Counted from the stretch's first letter, positions 11,997-25,138 are shown. The stretch: 64,000 nt of DNA from Phaseolus vulgaris (GCF_000499845.2 NC_023753.2:4734791-4798790), one strand, 5' to 3'. Notes: generated from the letters alone by a model not told the origin. Translations and numbers: made by a program.

Positions 11997-14604
11997 TGTC
12001 TAAGACACTAGTTAATGGCAGTCCGACAGAGGAGTTTAAGCCGTCTAGGGGGCTGAGGCAAGGTGATCCTATGGCTCCCTTCCTATTCCTCATTGTCGCT
12101 GAAGGCCTGGCTGGCCTAGTCCGTAGTGCTTTAAGGGAGAATCTGCTAAGGGGTGTGAAAGTGGGGAGAGCTGAGGTCGAGTGTTGTATGCTCCAGTTTG
12201 CAGACGATACCCTGTTTATGTGTGAAGATTCTTATGCCAATATTTTTACTATCAAGGCTATTCTCAGGGTTTTTGAGCTGACATCAGGGCTTAAAGTTAA
12301 TTTCCATAAGTCAAAGCTAGCAGGTATCAAAGTTGGAAGGGGCTTGTTAGAGACTTATATGAAAACTCTCAACTGTGGGGAAATGCAGGTTCCATTCAAA
12401 TACTTGGGGCTGCAAGTAGGAGGAAACCCAAGGAGAGCGCAATTCTGGGATCATGTAGTGGACAAAATTCAAGCTAGACTCAGTGCTTGGAAAGGGAGAA
12501 GACTGTCATTAGCAGGAAGAGTTTGTCTGGTCAAATCGGTCCTAACCTCCATCCCTCTGTTCTACCTATCTGTCTTTAAAGCACCGTCATCATTATGTAA
12601 AAGGATTGTCAGTATCCAACGGAGGTTTATATGGGCCTGGGGTGATGATCATAAGCGTATTTCGTGGGTTCGGTGGGAAAAGGTTTGTAAGGATAAGGAG
12701 GAAGGGGGCTTAGGGGGTTAAGGATATCAGTCTATTTAATACTGCACTCCTAGCAAAATGGTATTGGAGGTTGTTGAGTGAGGAAAAGGGTAAATGGAAG
12801 GAGATTCTGGCGTCCAAGTACCATACCAGGGGAGTGGGACTCCAAGCCTTGAGCCGAAGCTATTCATGGTGGTGGAGAGACCTGTCTAAGGTCTGTAAAA
12901 TGGGAGAAGGTGACGGATGGTTTCAACAATCACTTAAATGAAAAGTCGGAGCAGGTGACAAAGTGAGTTTTTGGGAAGATACATGGCTGGAAAATAATAA
13001 ATTATCAACTTTGTTTCCTAGGCTTTTTTCTATCTCCTTGGACCAAGGAAAGAAGGTAGTTGAAGTGGGGAATTGGGAGGATGGAGGATGGAACTGGAGG
13101 CTAAGCTGGAGAAGACCTAGATTTTGTTGGGAAAGTCCTATGGAGGAGGATTTGGTAAACCTCATCCCGGGGAAGATAGTGTGTCCAAAAGTCAAGGATT
13201 CATTAACATGGAACGGGGATGATGATGGCAAGTTTACTGTGAAATCTGCTTATCTGATCCTGAATAGCCAAAGTAATAACGCCCGACATAATGTCTTTTC
13301 CCTTTTGTGGCGAGCGGTAGCAACACCCAAAGCGTTAATGACAGCATGGAGGATTTTGCTGGATAGACTTCCAACTCTGGATAATCTTATTGGTAGGGGT
13401 GTGTCTGTAAATTCTCCTCTATGTGTGATGTGCAATGAATTAGAAGAAACAACCCAACACCTCTTTCTAGAATGTGCTTGTGCACAGCGTGTCTGGTACC
13501 TATGTTTAAGATGGATAGGCATTTCGTTTGTTCAACACAAAGATATTCTTGTCCACTTCGAGAATTTTCATCTCTCTCACCTTAATGTTAATCAAAATCA
13601 GATCTGGAAGGGTATCTGGGTCTTTATAGTACGAAGTATCTGGGACCAAAGGAATCTGGTTGTATTCAAGCAAGGGACTGCTGATGCTGAAGAGATTTTC
13701 CACCTTGCCCAACTGTCGACGTGGCTTAAATTGAAGTTTGGAACTCTTCGTTTTAGTTACTCTTTCTCGGAGTGGATCCTCAGTCCTGGTGCGTGCTTAT
13801 CAAGCTGCTGAAGAAGAGGGTGCTGAGTTACAGAACTTGTCCGGTTTGTGGGAACAAAAGGGTGGGAGTGAGGGATTCTGGATATAGTGAAACAGGGGTT
13901 TACAATGTTATCATAGTGTTGTGGTAGTGATTGGTACGTAACGCCCTTGCTGGATTTGTGGAGTTGGGACTGCGCTTGTTCTTTCTTGTTAGAAAGAGGG
14001 GAAGTAGAAGGATGCAGAGAGTGACCAGTTGCAGTTATGTGTTATGTTGCAGGTCTTATCTTGTTTATGTAGTAATGACAGGAAGAACTTGAAATGGCGA
14101 TCTCCATGCGCTAGTCGGTGGTCGACGAAGGCAAAGGTAAACATGATCGCCGGTCGAGGAAGCGGTGATCTCCTTGCGTGCGTGGTGGTTGTCGGAACTT
14201 GAAATGGCGATCTCCATGCGCTAGTCGGTGGTCGCCGAAGGCAAAGGTAAACATGATCGCCGGTCGATGAAATGGCGATCTCCATGAAGTGGTCGGCGAA
14301 GTTGTGTATCATTGCCGTATTCGAAGAACGGAAGATCAGGTACTGAAAATTACCGAGGTAGACACATCGCTGGGTTTGTGCTGGTTTGATAAAGATGTCT
14401 GTTAGCCTTATAAGAGCAATGAGATGGGGTTTTCCCGAGTGGATCCTCCCCGAGAGCAGGGTTTATCTTGATTGGGTATTTTTTGGGTATGTTTTCTCAC
14501 TTTAAGGTTGTTTTGTTCCAACCATAAAGGAGAGATATGTATATGGGTTGGGATACCCCTGAAGTATCCCCTTTAATTTATTTATTCATTGCTGATAAAA
14601 AAAA
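11997..14604 (+). mobile_element. 5'-truncated, broken L1-type LINE
   Basis: The sequence starts abruptly inside a non-LTR reverse transcriptase (LVNGSPTEEF, GLRQGDPMAPFLF). The catalytic FADD motif is at 12197-12208. It continues through a zf-RVT region at about 13300-13500 (WRILLDRLPTLDNLIGRG, then C-x2-C and H-x4-C spacing) to about 13811. Damage: one extra G in the G-run near 12716-12719 shifts the frame, and a TGA at 12939-12941 replaces a conserved Trp. A long 3' tail follows, ending in GCTGATAAAAAAAAA at about 14604, a typical LINE terminus. Loss of the endonuclease and 5' half is the usual result of incomplete reverse transcription. No target-site duplication was identified. Confidence 0.88.
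14085..14288 (+). repeat. 110-base tandem duplication in the LINE tail
   Basis: GAACTTGAAATGGCGATC begins at about 14086 and again at about 14196. About 80 bases after each start are nearly identical (CTAGTCGGTGGTCG, GAAGGCAAAGGTAAACATG). A third partial start, GAAATGGCGATCTCCATG, is at about 14269. The block is much more GC-rich than its surroundings. Confidence 0.75.
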
Positions 14605-15091
14605 ACATTTTTGGTTTTGCCAATAAGATGTTATCATCTTGTAGTGTGATAGGTCGAATTTAATTAATGGTGAGAAATATAATGATGAGAGTAGATGGGT
14701 TGGAGATCATCATAATAAACTTGACTTTTAGTCTCATGGTTTATGTTTGAGATTACGAAGTTGTAGTGTCATGGGTCAAGCTCGATATTGTGTATAAATA
14801 GGTTGTCTACCGATATTCATATTTAAAGACATTCATGTTGTATCATCATAAATTAAGGGATTTCGAATAATCAACCTTAAATAAAAGACCACATTCATTA
14901 TTGAATTAGGTCAATAATAAGACCAAATGCAAAGGAGATAGGGTGTAGATTTTAGTATATATAAGAGAATAAACAAAAAAACAAACAAATTTACACACGG
15001 GTTAATAGTACACTTATTCTTGACCATATTGAGTGTCTTAGATTTAAAATCGTCAGGACCTTTATCTCAAACACATCTAAATAAACTTAAA

Positions 15092-15095
<4 letters not shown>

Positions 15096-15139
<44 letters not shown>
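15096..15139. repeat. (TA)n microsatellite, about 22 units
   Basis: Uninterrupted TA dinucleotides. Confidence 0.95.
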
Positions 15140-15142
<3 letters not shown>

Positions 15143-17297
15143 TTTCTATCTTAGCTTCTCCTTTACAATTAAAAAAAATTAAGAATGATTATAATATCTA
15201 ACACGCCCTTGTATAAAATTACGTGGTTCATTTGTGTACGCATTGTGCAATTCATATCTGAGGATGAAATTCAAAAGCATTCTTAAATCCTAAAAGTTTA
15301 AAACATATATGGTATTAGGATGAATAACATTAATTGGAAAACAACACCACATCAATTGCAAGAAAATTGCTCATAAGCACAAATTCAGATTTTTGCTAGA
15401 TTTTTTTATTGTATCTTCAAAATACACTAAAATTTTGTTATATTAAAAAGATTTAACATATTTTAAAATATTAAAATCAATATATTTTAAATAAAAAATA
15501 AATAGCAAAAAAAAAATACAAATTCGATAAGGAGGTAGTTATATTGCTATAAAGTCGATTCCCCCTTTTGAAAGTTAAGCATACACATAGAGTCATTTAA
15601 GTATTTTTTTTAATGTCAACTGTGATTTTTTATATAGATTAATAACTATTACTTTCACACTTCTTACTATAAAAGGGCTCAATTGAATCACCCAATATAT
15701 TAGGGCATTCCAGATTAACAACAGTAACACTTGAATCTTAACTAAAACAAAACCAACGCTTAGAGATGAAAAAAAATTACTTAGAATGAAATTACACTTA
15801 TCTACCGTTTTCTTCTTATTGATCAATTTCTAACCAATAAAGCCAACTAGAGCATTCATAATTTAGTTCGAAACAATGTTTTCAGTTGAATTATTTTACC
15901 TTCTTTTATTACATGTATCATTTTTATGTTGTATGTGTTTTTTTCCTACTACTCTTTATTTGATTCTATTTTTAGTTTTTTTTAATATTAAATGTGAATT
16001 TATCGTTTAAGGTCAATTTCTTTTATTTTAACTATCATGATAGTATGAAAAAAAATATTATATTAAATATTTATTATTATTTAAGATTGTATTTAATTTT
16101 TATTCACAACAATCTAAAAGATATTCAGAAGTATGCTACCACAAGTACAAGTGTCAAATTCAAATATGTGTTACGAAGTACGATAATAAAAAGCTAACGG
16201 TCCCAACTTGAATTTTGGGTTGAAGAAGTACGTTAATTAAAAACTAAATTAAATGCTCCCAATTGAAAGCAATAAGCATAAATTTCAAGAACCGTACTAC
16301 TGCAATGTGATTTGGCCCCACTTGAAAGAGAAAGCAAAAATGAAGTCGCGCCCTTCTTTATCCCTACTTTTGTTCATTAATTTATTTTAAAAAGGAAAAT
16401 GATTATTTGCGGAAAACTTAAAAAATGTGGAAAACTATTTTTCTAAATTTATTTAATATTAGATTTTTCTTTAAAAATTATTGATCGTTACACTATTTTT
16501 ATGTGTATAACACAGCACGAAATCCATTATTAACCAATTATTAAATATAATTTAAGAATTTGATAAAATATTTACCTTGTATTAAAATAAATAAATATTA
16601 TCTTCATTTTATTATGTGTTTTACCCTTACAATAATGATCATATTTAAATATGGTTAACTCTAATCTATCAAGATGCTTTAATAGATAAAATCTTCATAA
16701 AGTGTTGAATTCAAAGATGAACAATAGATAAAATACAATTTATAAAGGTGTAATCTTAATAAAATTAAGGTTGAAATGAAGTTTATTTCGTACGTTCATA
16801 TCCCTTATGAGTTGAATCTACGAACAATTTAAATACATTTTCTTCAATTAACCTTTTAATGTGTATTTTAATGATAAAACTATGATGGAGTTTTGAATTT
16901 TAAAACAAACAATACATCAATTATGATGATTGCTCTAATAATATTATTTTAACCAACTTTAAATCAAAACATTGATATTATTAGTAAAAATAAAAAATAT
17001 TTCTAAAGACTAATCATCGTTCTTCTTGTACTTTGTGTAAGAGACTTGTATTTTACGAATATCACTTAAAAATTAAAATTAATAATAATTTAAATACACT
17101 ACAGTTCATTCATCCTCATATAATCCTATTTGGGGAGTTATTCCTCCTATACCCACATATATAATAATAATTATCATAATAAATATATAGTTACATAATG
17201 TTATCATCGCAGTATGTGTAAAGTAGTATGAAATTGAAATTAAATTTAACATTTTTCTATTATTTTAAAAAATGTGGAGATGGACCTCTCTTTCCCC

Positions 17298-17299
<2 letters not shown>

Positions 17300-17377
<78 letters not shown>

Positions 17378-17390
17378 GTAATAATAATAA
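17300..17390. repeat. (TAA)n microsatellite, about 30 units
   Basis: A nearly perfect TAA run with one TAG interruption near 17377. It lies about 190 bases upstream of the CAO-2 start codon. In one frame it reads as poly-isoleucine, which is an artefact. Confidence 0.95.
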
Positions 17391-17507
17391 CTCCATTTGA
17401 TTTTCACATTATGCTGCTTTATTATTATATCTTTCACAGTAACTTCCTAAGATGAAATTAATTTCTAATTTCATTTGTCAATGTTAGAGTAGATACCTTT
17501 TCCCCAC

Positions 17508-17515
17508 TATATATA
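17508..17515 (+). promoter_or_regulatory. Candidate TATA box of CAO-2
   Basis: TATATATA follows a C-rich patch 67 bases before the ATG at 17582, a reasonable distance for a short leader. Confidence 0.5.
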
Positions 17516-17581
17516 TGTATCCCAATATACAAGAAGAAACGGATCTTAGAGTTTGATCACAAGATATCCATAGATGCAACC

Positions 17582-20500
17582 ATGAAAGTGGCACTGTTAT
17601 CAGTTCTCATGCTCTTTTGGAGCTCTGCAGAATGCAGTAATCCTCACCCACTAGACCCTCTTACCCCTTCTGAGATCAACCTTGTTCAAACCATAGTCCA
17701 AAAGGCATATCCAACCTCAAACACCACCGACCACAACCTCATCTTCAACTACGTAGGTTTGGACGAACCCAACAAGCTCCAAATCCTTTCATGGCAATCC
17801 TCAAACCCCAAAACTAAACCCAAACCATCTCCTCCACCACCTCGTCGAGCCTTTGTCATAGTCCGGTTCCAAAAGCAGTCCCACGAGATCATAGTGGACT
17901 TGTCCAAAAGTTCCATCGTCTCAACCAAAGTATACGAAGGAAATGGCTACCCTCCACTGACCTTAGGCGAAATAGAGGTGGCAACACAATTACCATTAAG
18001 CTACGAACCGTTTAAGAAGTCTTTGAGGAAGAGGGGTCTCAACGTGTCTGAGGTGCAGTGTGTTGCCTTTACTTTTGGGTGGTTTGGAGAAGCCAAGCCC
18101 AGAAGGCTTGTGCAGATTAAGTGCCATTACAGAAATGGCACTGCTAATTTCTATGCGAGGCCCCTGGAAGGGGTGGAAATATTGGTTGACTTTGACGATA
18201 TGAAAATTGTAGGTTATAATGATCGGTATGTGGTTGCATTGCCAAAAGCAGAGGGCACTGAGTACAGAGCCTCCAAGCTGAAACCACCCTCTGCTCCAAA
18301 GCTCAAACAACATGATGGACCTGGATTCACCATTGATGGTCATACTGTAAGGTACAATCAATAATATAATTTGTTTTTAATTTGTGTTCCTTGCTTTTTT
18401 GGTAGCCTACATGTATATGTATCATTATGTGTATGGATAATATATATTGTTACTGATGATGAAGCTTATTAGATTTAAATTTACTAACACTGATTAAATT
18501 TAAACATTTTTCTACCATTCATCCATAGCTGAAAAAATTGCCTTCCTTTGTTCATCATACTCGTAAATCTGCTTTAAAAATGAATTATTATTTTTATTTA
18601 CATGGTTTCAATTCGATAGTATATTTGGAGTAGAATCAAAGTATAATAATTTATTGAATATGTAAGTAGATACAAATTTTACTTTATAAATATATTTTAT
18701 AATAAATTAAATTTAAAATTTACTTCTTAATAAAAACATCAGTATTATAATATATTTTTTAAATTAATCTATTTTTTAAAAAAATATTTATTTTTTTAAT
18801 TGTAGAATCTTTAACTTATCAACACATAACACTTTATTTGGAAAAATCTAAATACTATTTTATCATTAAAAATGAATATACCGACATTTTTTTTGACAAT
18901 TTTTTTTTTACTTTTTAAAGACTGATATAATACACTTTAAATTTTTTAAAACTGTATGTTTATGTTCAATACACTACTATTTTTTAAAAATTCCACCGTC
19001 TACTTATAACATGATGTTTTAAAAATAAGTTACGATATTTCTTATAAAAATTAATGATTTTTTTAGTGATTTCTCAATGGATAATTCCATAAAATATTAC
19101 GTTTTCACGACTTTGATTAAGAATACAAATGTTCTTAATTTTTTTTTAATTTGAAATCTCGTCATAGGTATGATGAGTTTAGAGAGAGAAAGAAAATACA
19201 CAACAACATGACTTTTGGTAATCTCCTTTATTTTTATTATTTCCTTTTATATATATGCTATGAAATCAAGTCTTCCTAACAACCAGATCGACGGTTAGAA
19301 TGGAAATAAATATTAATAGACATTATATGACCATTTATGGATATATAGAGAAATAATAGATACAAATCTTTATTTATATCTATATATCTGTACTTATATA
19401 AATAGAATTCTTTTAAATAATATATCTCATTTTAGTAGTATAATGAAGTCTTTTGTAATATAAATTATTTAAAAAATATTTTTTTTAATTTTTTAAATTA
19501 ATATTAATAGACAGAATTAAGGCAATAAAAGAAAAAAAGAGCATATTTTCATCTTCAGTTCTCACACTAAATCTCACTTATCAAATAAAATAACTTTAAT
19601 TTTCAATCATTCTCTGCACTCCATTTCAAACAACTCTATTACGTAAAGTCATTATTTTTTTATATTTACCATCAACGTAAACATCATCACACTCTTTAAT
19701 CTCAAAACTATCAATAGAAGAATAGAAAAAAAAAACTTGAAGAAAAACTCATAGAAAAAAAAATTGATTAATCAATTATATTTTTTTTTACATATTATTT
19801 TTTTTCTATTTCGACTCATTCAAAATTATTTTTATATATATATATTAAAATTTTTTCCTAATGAAAATTGAGTAGAATAGGAAAAGCGGATACACCGTTG
19901 TTATGTCTCGGTTTCGCTAATATACATAAATATTTTAAAAAATCAAGTATTTATTATATAAAATATAAATACATAATTTTATCTGAATTACATTTATCAT
20001 TTTTTAATAAATCTGAAGAAAATATATCATTTAATTTCATTGACGATTTTGTGCAAACAGTTGGGGCAGTTGGGTTTTTCATGTAGGATATGACAGTCGG
20101 AATGGCCCAGTAATTTCTCTAGCCTCGTATTACGATCTCCAAAAGAAAAAACATCGTCCAGTACTATACAAAGGATTGATATCAGAGTTGTTTGTGCCAT
20201 ACCAAGACCCAACTCAGGAATGGTATTACAGGACATTCTTTGACTCTGGCGAATATGGCTTGGGACAGTATATGTCTTCATTGCAACCTTTCACCGATTG
20301 CCCTTCCAATGCTTCCTTCATAGATGCATACCGTGCTAGTTCAGATGGAACCCCTGTAAAGATACCTAATGCCTTCTGCATATTTCAAAAATATGCTGGT
20401 GGCATAATGTGGCGTCACACAGAAGCTGCAATCCCAAATCAAACGGTATGCTACCTTCTTTTCTTTTTAAACATCTTTGTTCTTTTTCCGTTTTCCCTTT

Positions 20501-21545
20501 TATTATGGTTTATAAATATTCGCTGTGTTCTTTTTGGTAGATAACAGAGAGTAGGTCAGAAGAAACCTTAGTGGTGAGAACAGTTACAACTGTGGCCAAC
20601 TACGACTATATCACAGATTGGGAATTTAAGCAAAGTGGCAGCATCAAATCTGTGGTATGATTGCCTGCAACAAAAAATTGAGATTAAATTGCGAAGTGTT
20701 AAATCACACTGCACTAAATTATATTCATATACTCAAACTATGTTATATTTTAAAATAGGTTGGACTTACTGGGATATTGGCGCTTAAGGCAACTAATTAT
20801 ACGAACACGGATGAAATAAAGAAGGATATATACGGCACATTGGTAGCAGAGAATACCATTGGTGTTAACCACGATCACTTCTTCACGTATTATCTTGACC
20901 TTGACGTTGATGGTGTAGAAAACTCCTTTGTGAAGTCCAATTTGGAGACAGTGAGAGTGAAAGATGGTAGCATACCCAGAAAAAGTTATTGGAGAGTTGT
21001 AAGTGAAACGGCCAAAACAGAGGGTGATGCGAGAATCAAACTGGGTTTAAAGCCTTCAGAGTTAGCTGTGGTAAATCCAAATAAAAAGACAAAACAAGGA
21101 AATAAAATCGGGTATCGGTTGCTTCCAGGCCCCATGGCACAGCCACTATTGCTGAATGATGATTTCCCACAAATTAGAGCTGCTTTCACCAATTATGATG
21201 TGTGGGTCACACCGTACAACAGATCTGAGAAATGGGTAGCAGGGACATATGTTGATCGTAGTCGAGGTGATGATACTTTGGCAGTTTGGAGTGAAAGGTG
21301 TGTCATTTTGTTCTAAATAATTTGAATTTAAAATTTTGGTAGGAGAAATGATCGATGTTTGGTGTGATGAATTAATGTGCAGGGATAGGAAGATTGAGAA
21401 CAAGGACATAGTGCTGTGGTACACGATGGGATTTCATCACGTTCCTTGCCAAGAAGATTTTCCAGTTATGCCAACTCTGAGTGGTGGCTTTGAGCTAAGA
21501 CCAACCAATTTCTTCGAGAGCAATCCGGTCCTCAAAACGACATGA
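17582..21545 (+). CDS. CAO-2: copper-containing primary amine oxidase, intact
   Basis: Five exons: 17582-18351, 20061-20445, 20541-20654, 20759-21297, 21383-21545. They total 1971 bases, or 656 residues. The first residues ([18 protein letters not shown]) look like a cleaved signal peptide, so the enzyme is probably secreted to the apoplast. Domain order is that of plant copper amine oxidases: two small N-terminal domains, a disulfide region around the GWFGE motif, then the catalytic domain. Visible residues are Tyr304, catalytic base Asp318, topaquinone Tyr406 in T-V-A-N-Y-D, and copper ligands His461, His463 (H-D-H) and His622 (GFHHVP). The family oxidises putrescine and related amines to aldehyde, ammonia and H2O2. 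Oddity: the protein stops at VLKTT, about 14-17 residues short of CAO-1. It is a tandem relative of CAO-1 and convergent with CAO-3. Confidence 0.93.
18352..20060. other. CAO-2 intron 1 (1709 bases)
   Basis: AT-rich intron with no recognisable gene. It separates the Ser codon (AG|T) just before the W-x-N/S-W motif. CAO-1 has an intron at the same place (1151 bases), and CAO-3 has none. Confidence 0.7.
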
Positions 21546-21713
21546 TCCCTCCCTGTTCACTTCCCTAACAGTACCTTCTCTATCTTTTACTCAAATCACT
21601 AAATAAAATTTGAAGGATTCATGTATTCTGTAACTCAACAATACTCTGTTTTGTGTGGGAGCAGAATTCCATAACTCAGTGTACCCTTAACACACTTAAG
21701 TACTCTATATATT

Positions 21714-22041
21714 TAATCCTTCGTTAATAAGTTCAATGTTTACCACTAATGTAAAATGAGATATTAAAAACACAACTTACTTAAAAAAAAGTTTGGTAAG
21801 ACGAGAACTTAGTTGTTATTAGTTAAAGTATAAGTTTATTCCGTTTCTCATATCTATTATATTTAGTCATATGCCACAATAATTATGTGCATTTTTTATA
21901 TATTAAATTTTAATCCTTCATTAATAAGTTAAACGTTTTCCACTAATCTAAACACATCAGATATTAAAAACACAATTTACCTAAAAAAAAGGTTATGTAA
22001 GATCAGAATTTAGTTGTTATTGGTTAAATTATAAGTTTATT
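21714..22041. repeat. Two imperfect direct repeats, period about 197 bases
   Basis: TAATCCTTC(G/A)TTAATAAGTT at 21714 recurs at 21911. Both are followed by CCACTAAT, GATATTAAAAACACAA, AAAAAAAGGTT-like words and TTAGTTGTTATT(A/G)GTTAAA. They fill the spacer between the convergent genes CAO-2 and CAO-3. Confidence 0.65.
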
Positions 22042-22522
22042 CTGAGTTTATTCCGAATATATAATTAAAATTTAAACATTTCTGTATAACTTTCGCTATT
22101 GTTGATTATGTTATTATTTTCGGAGTTTTGTTTCGGAAAAAAGTAATAAAGTCCTAAATTGAGTTTTCTCGATATCCTAAACAAATGGTGCATTCAGATT
22201 ACTGAATTATTTTTCGTAATAATTTATAAAAAGCTAAATTTGAAAAAGAATTAAATAGGTAAAAGAAAAGGGTGTTACATGTAGTATATTTTGAAGTGTG
22301 TAAAGTTTAATTGTTTTTCATTACGCAATCACATTTTTTTTAATTAGAGCAAAAGTTATAAGTTTTTAAATTACTTAACTTACTACGGGAAAATGACAAT
22401 AAACACGTTTCTCTTAATTTGAATTAAAGTTTATTCAATAACATGGTTGCACGTTACAATATTAATATGGGTATTAGTTTGGTTAATCAGCTGAACATGG
22501 GTCTATTAATTCATAATTGTAT

Positions 22523-25102
22523 TCAAAGCAATGGACTGCTTTCGAAAAAGTTAGCTGGCCTCAGCTCAAATCCACCATGAATTGTTGGCATTGCCGCAAA
22601 ATCTTCCTGGTAAGGAACATGATGGATCCCAATTGTGTGCCATAGCACTATGTCTGTGTTTTCAATCTTTCTGTTCCTGTATCAGAGCATGATCAAAAAG
22701 GTCAAATTAAAATTTATAATGTAGTTTCATCTACAACTGCACTTTTTCCTCTTTTTGAAAAAGGAAAAAAACTATGTTAAAATGATGACCAATAAACAAA
22801 ATTTACCTTTGGCTCCAAACGGCTAAGCCATCATCTCCACGACTTCTATCAGCATAGAACCCTCCAGCCCATCTCTCTGACCTGTTATAGGGAGTCACCC
22901 ACAAGTCATACTTGGTGTAAGACGCTCTTATTTGAGGGTAGTCGTCATCAGATAACAGAGAAGTAACTGGCTGTGCACTGAACAGCCGGTAACCCACTTC
23001 ATTCCCTAGCTTTGTCCTTTTGTTGGGGTTTACTATTAACAGTTCAGCTGGCTCCAAGCCCAGCCGAATTCTACCCTCAGCTTCCCTCTTCGCTGTTTCT
23101 CTAACAACTGTCCAGTAACTCTTCCTTGGTGTTCCAAACCCAGTTGCTCTTGCCCTTTGCAACTTAGCATTCATGAAAGAGTTCCTGTTATCATCAATGT
23201 CAAGGTCTAGATAGTAGGTTATGTGGTGATCATGATAGTTAGCTAGAGTATTTTCTGCCACCAATGTTCCAAACACCCTTTCTGCTATCTCACTTTTCTC
23301 TGTATAGGCTACTGCTTTCATCTCCATTATGCCTGTCAGATCCACCTATCATTGTAACACATACACACTAAACTCTTTCAGTATAAGTTCCACTACAACT
23401 AAATGCATCCTTTTTTTTAACTTATCATCTTCTTATCCGAAAGCATAGTCATATTTTTCTGTAATTCAATAATATCAATTTTATAACTTAACAATCAGGT
23501 TAGAGCCAAAATAATATAAGATAGAATATCCATCACGAGGCATGAATGCAATAGATGATAACTTTTCAATTTCCCATGTTTATGATCTATGGGGAAGATG
23601 ATTTAAGAAAATATATTGTAATAATGACAAATCCACAATCACACCAAAATTGAGCTTTTTCAACCATATCATGAATCTAGTCCAAGAGGTTTTGGCAGAA
23701 GAATCTTACCCCAACTTTTATACTACCACTTCTTAAGAATTCCCAGTCAAGAACATAATCATAGTTACCCACAGTAGCAACCATTCTGACTACCAAACTA
23801 ATTTCAGGTTCTCCATTTCTTATCTGCACAAAACCAAAACAAAGTGAGTTCATATCAAACAGTAGAATTCCAAAAAAAATTCAACCAAAGCTTCTACAAT
23901 GCAGTATAACAAGTTACCACTTTTTGGGGGTTGTTGATTTCCATGTGCCTCCAAGCCACATTGCCAGAATTCCTCTCAAAAATGCAAATAGCCCGGGGAA
24001 CCTGTTGCACCTCTCCGTTAGACCCTGCCATGTAGCCATCCATGTACACTGCGTTGCTCGGGCAATCTACCGTCGGTTGCAAGGTATCAGCTGCACGTCC
24101 AAAGCCAAATTCCCCAGCATCCATGAAAGTCCTGAAATACCATTCCTCTGTAGGATCCATGTAAGGAACAAATGTCTCAGATACATGGCCCCTATATAGC
24201 ACTCTTCTATACTTGTTTTTTTTGGCATCAAATATAGAAGCAGTTGATATGATCATTCCCGCCCGAGCATTGAATCCAACATGAAAAACCCAATTAGCCC
24301 ATTTGACCTCATGGCCCTCGATGGTGAACCTGATATCTGACACATTACATGAAGCAGATGTTTTGGGCCTGGTGTTGCTGCTTGAAGATTGAAAATCTGT
24401 ACCTTCGGCTTTAGGCAAAGGAGCAATGTACCTGTCATTGTACACAGTAATCTGCATTGAATCAACATCAACAAGCACTGTGATTCCCTCAATAGGCCTT
24501 GCCCACACATTAACTGATCCTCCCCTATAGAAACATGACACTTTGAGGGCTCTCTTTGTGGTTTGTTCTCCAAACCAACCTACGGTAAATGGTACACAAG
24601 AAACTTCAGACAAATTCAAGCCCCTTTTGGTTATGGAGTTTTTGAATTTTGAGTACGTAAGAGGCAATTTGCTGGCTTGGAAAAGCTCATTGAATGTGAA
24701 AGGAGGGTATCCGTGACCAGTGTAGATTTTATCCGATACAATGGACCTTTTGTTTAAGTCCACTACAAGCTCGTGTGTCTCGCCCTTGGCTCGAACAACT
24801 ACCTTGGCTTGGCGAGGAATGATAGCTATGTCTTTTGTTTTTGAAGATAACCATTCTAGGACATGTTTTTTGTCTGGTTCTTCCACATCCACGAAATGAT
24901 AGGTCAGGTTAGGAATAGCACCAAGGTAAGACCCTTGAACTACATCCCTTGTTTTGTTGATTTCAGCAGGGGAGAGAGGGTCTAAAGGGTGAGACAAACT
25001 ATTAATGGAGTTGAATCTCAGAACAAGGACTACAATAAGACATTGAACAATCATGGGAACTGTTTTATCGAACCTTGATCTGATCATGATCATGTTGTCC
25101 AC
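22523..25102 (-). CDS. CAO-3: copper-containing primary amine oxidase, intact, convergent
   Basis: Four exons on the minus strand: 25102-23918, 23823-23710, 23345-22807, 22676-22523. They total 1992 bases, or 663 residues. A hydrophobic segment at residues 16-36 ([14 protein letters not shown]) suggests a signal peptide or anchor. Catalytic Tyr314 and Asp328, topaquinone Tyr416 in T-V-G-N-Y-D, and copper ligands His471, His473 and His632 (GIHHVP) are all present, so it should be an active amine oxidase releasing H2O2. It differs more from CAO-1 and CAO-2 than they do from each other. The first large exon is uninterrupted where those two carry intron 1, and it ends early at SSPLL. An upstream in-frame ATG choice at residue 4 or 6 is possible. 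No peroxisomal tripeptide is present. Confidence 0.92.
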
Positions 25103-25138
25103 AACACTGTTCGCGTTGGGTATATACTCTCATGTTAC

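Larger units (their letters stand above)
14605..17499. other. AT-rich spacer between the LINE and CAO-2
   Basis: No coding exon seen. It contains a long TA microsatellite (15096-15139) and a TAA microsatellite (17300-17390). The small frames here are low-complexity translations. The final part is the CAO-2 upstream region. Confidence 0.5.

Noticed and set aside
11996..13811. Two long plus-strand frames that could be called host genes
   Set aside because: They are reverse transcriptase and zf-RVT parts of a truncated LINE, broken by a frameshift near 12716 and a TGA at 12939.
17228..17455. 75-codon frame with a long isoleucine run
   Set aside because: It is the translation of the TAA microsatellite upstream of CAO-2.
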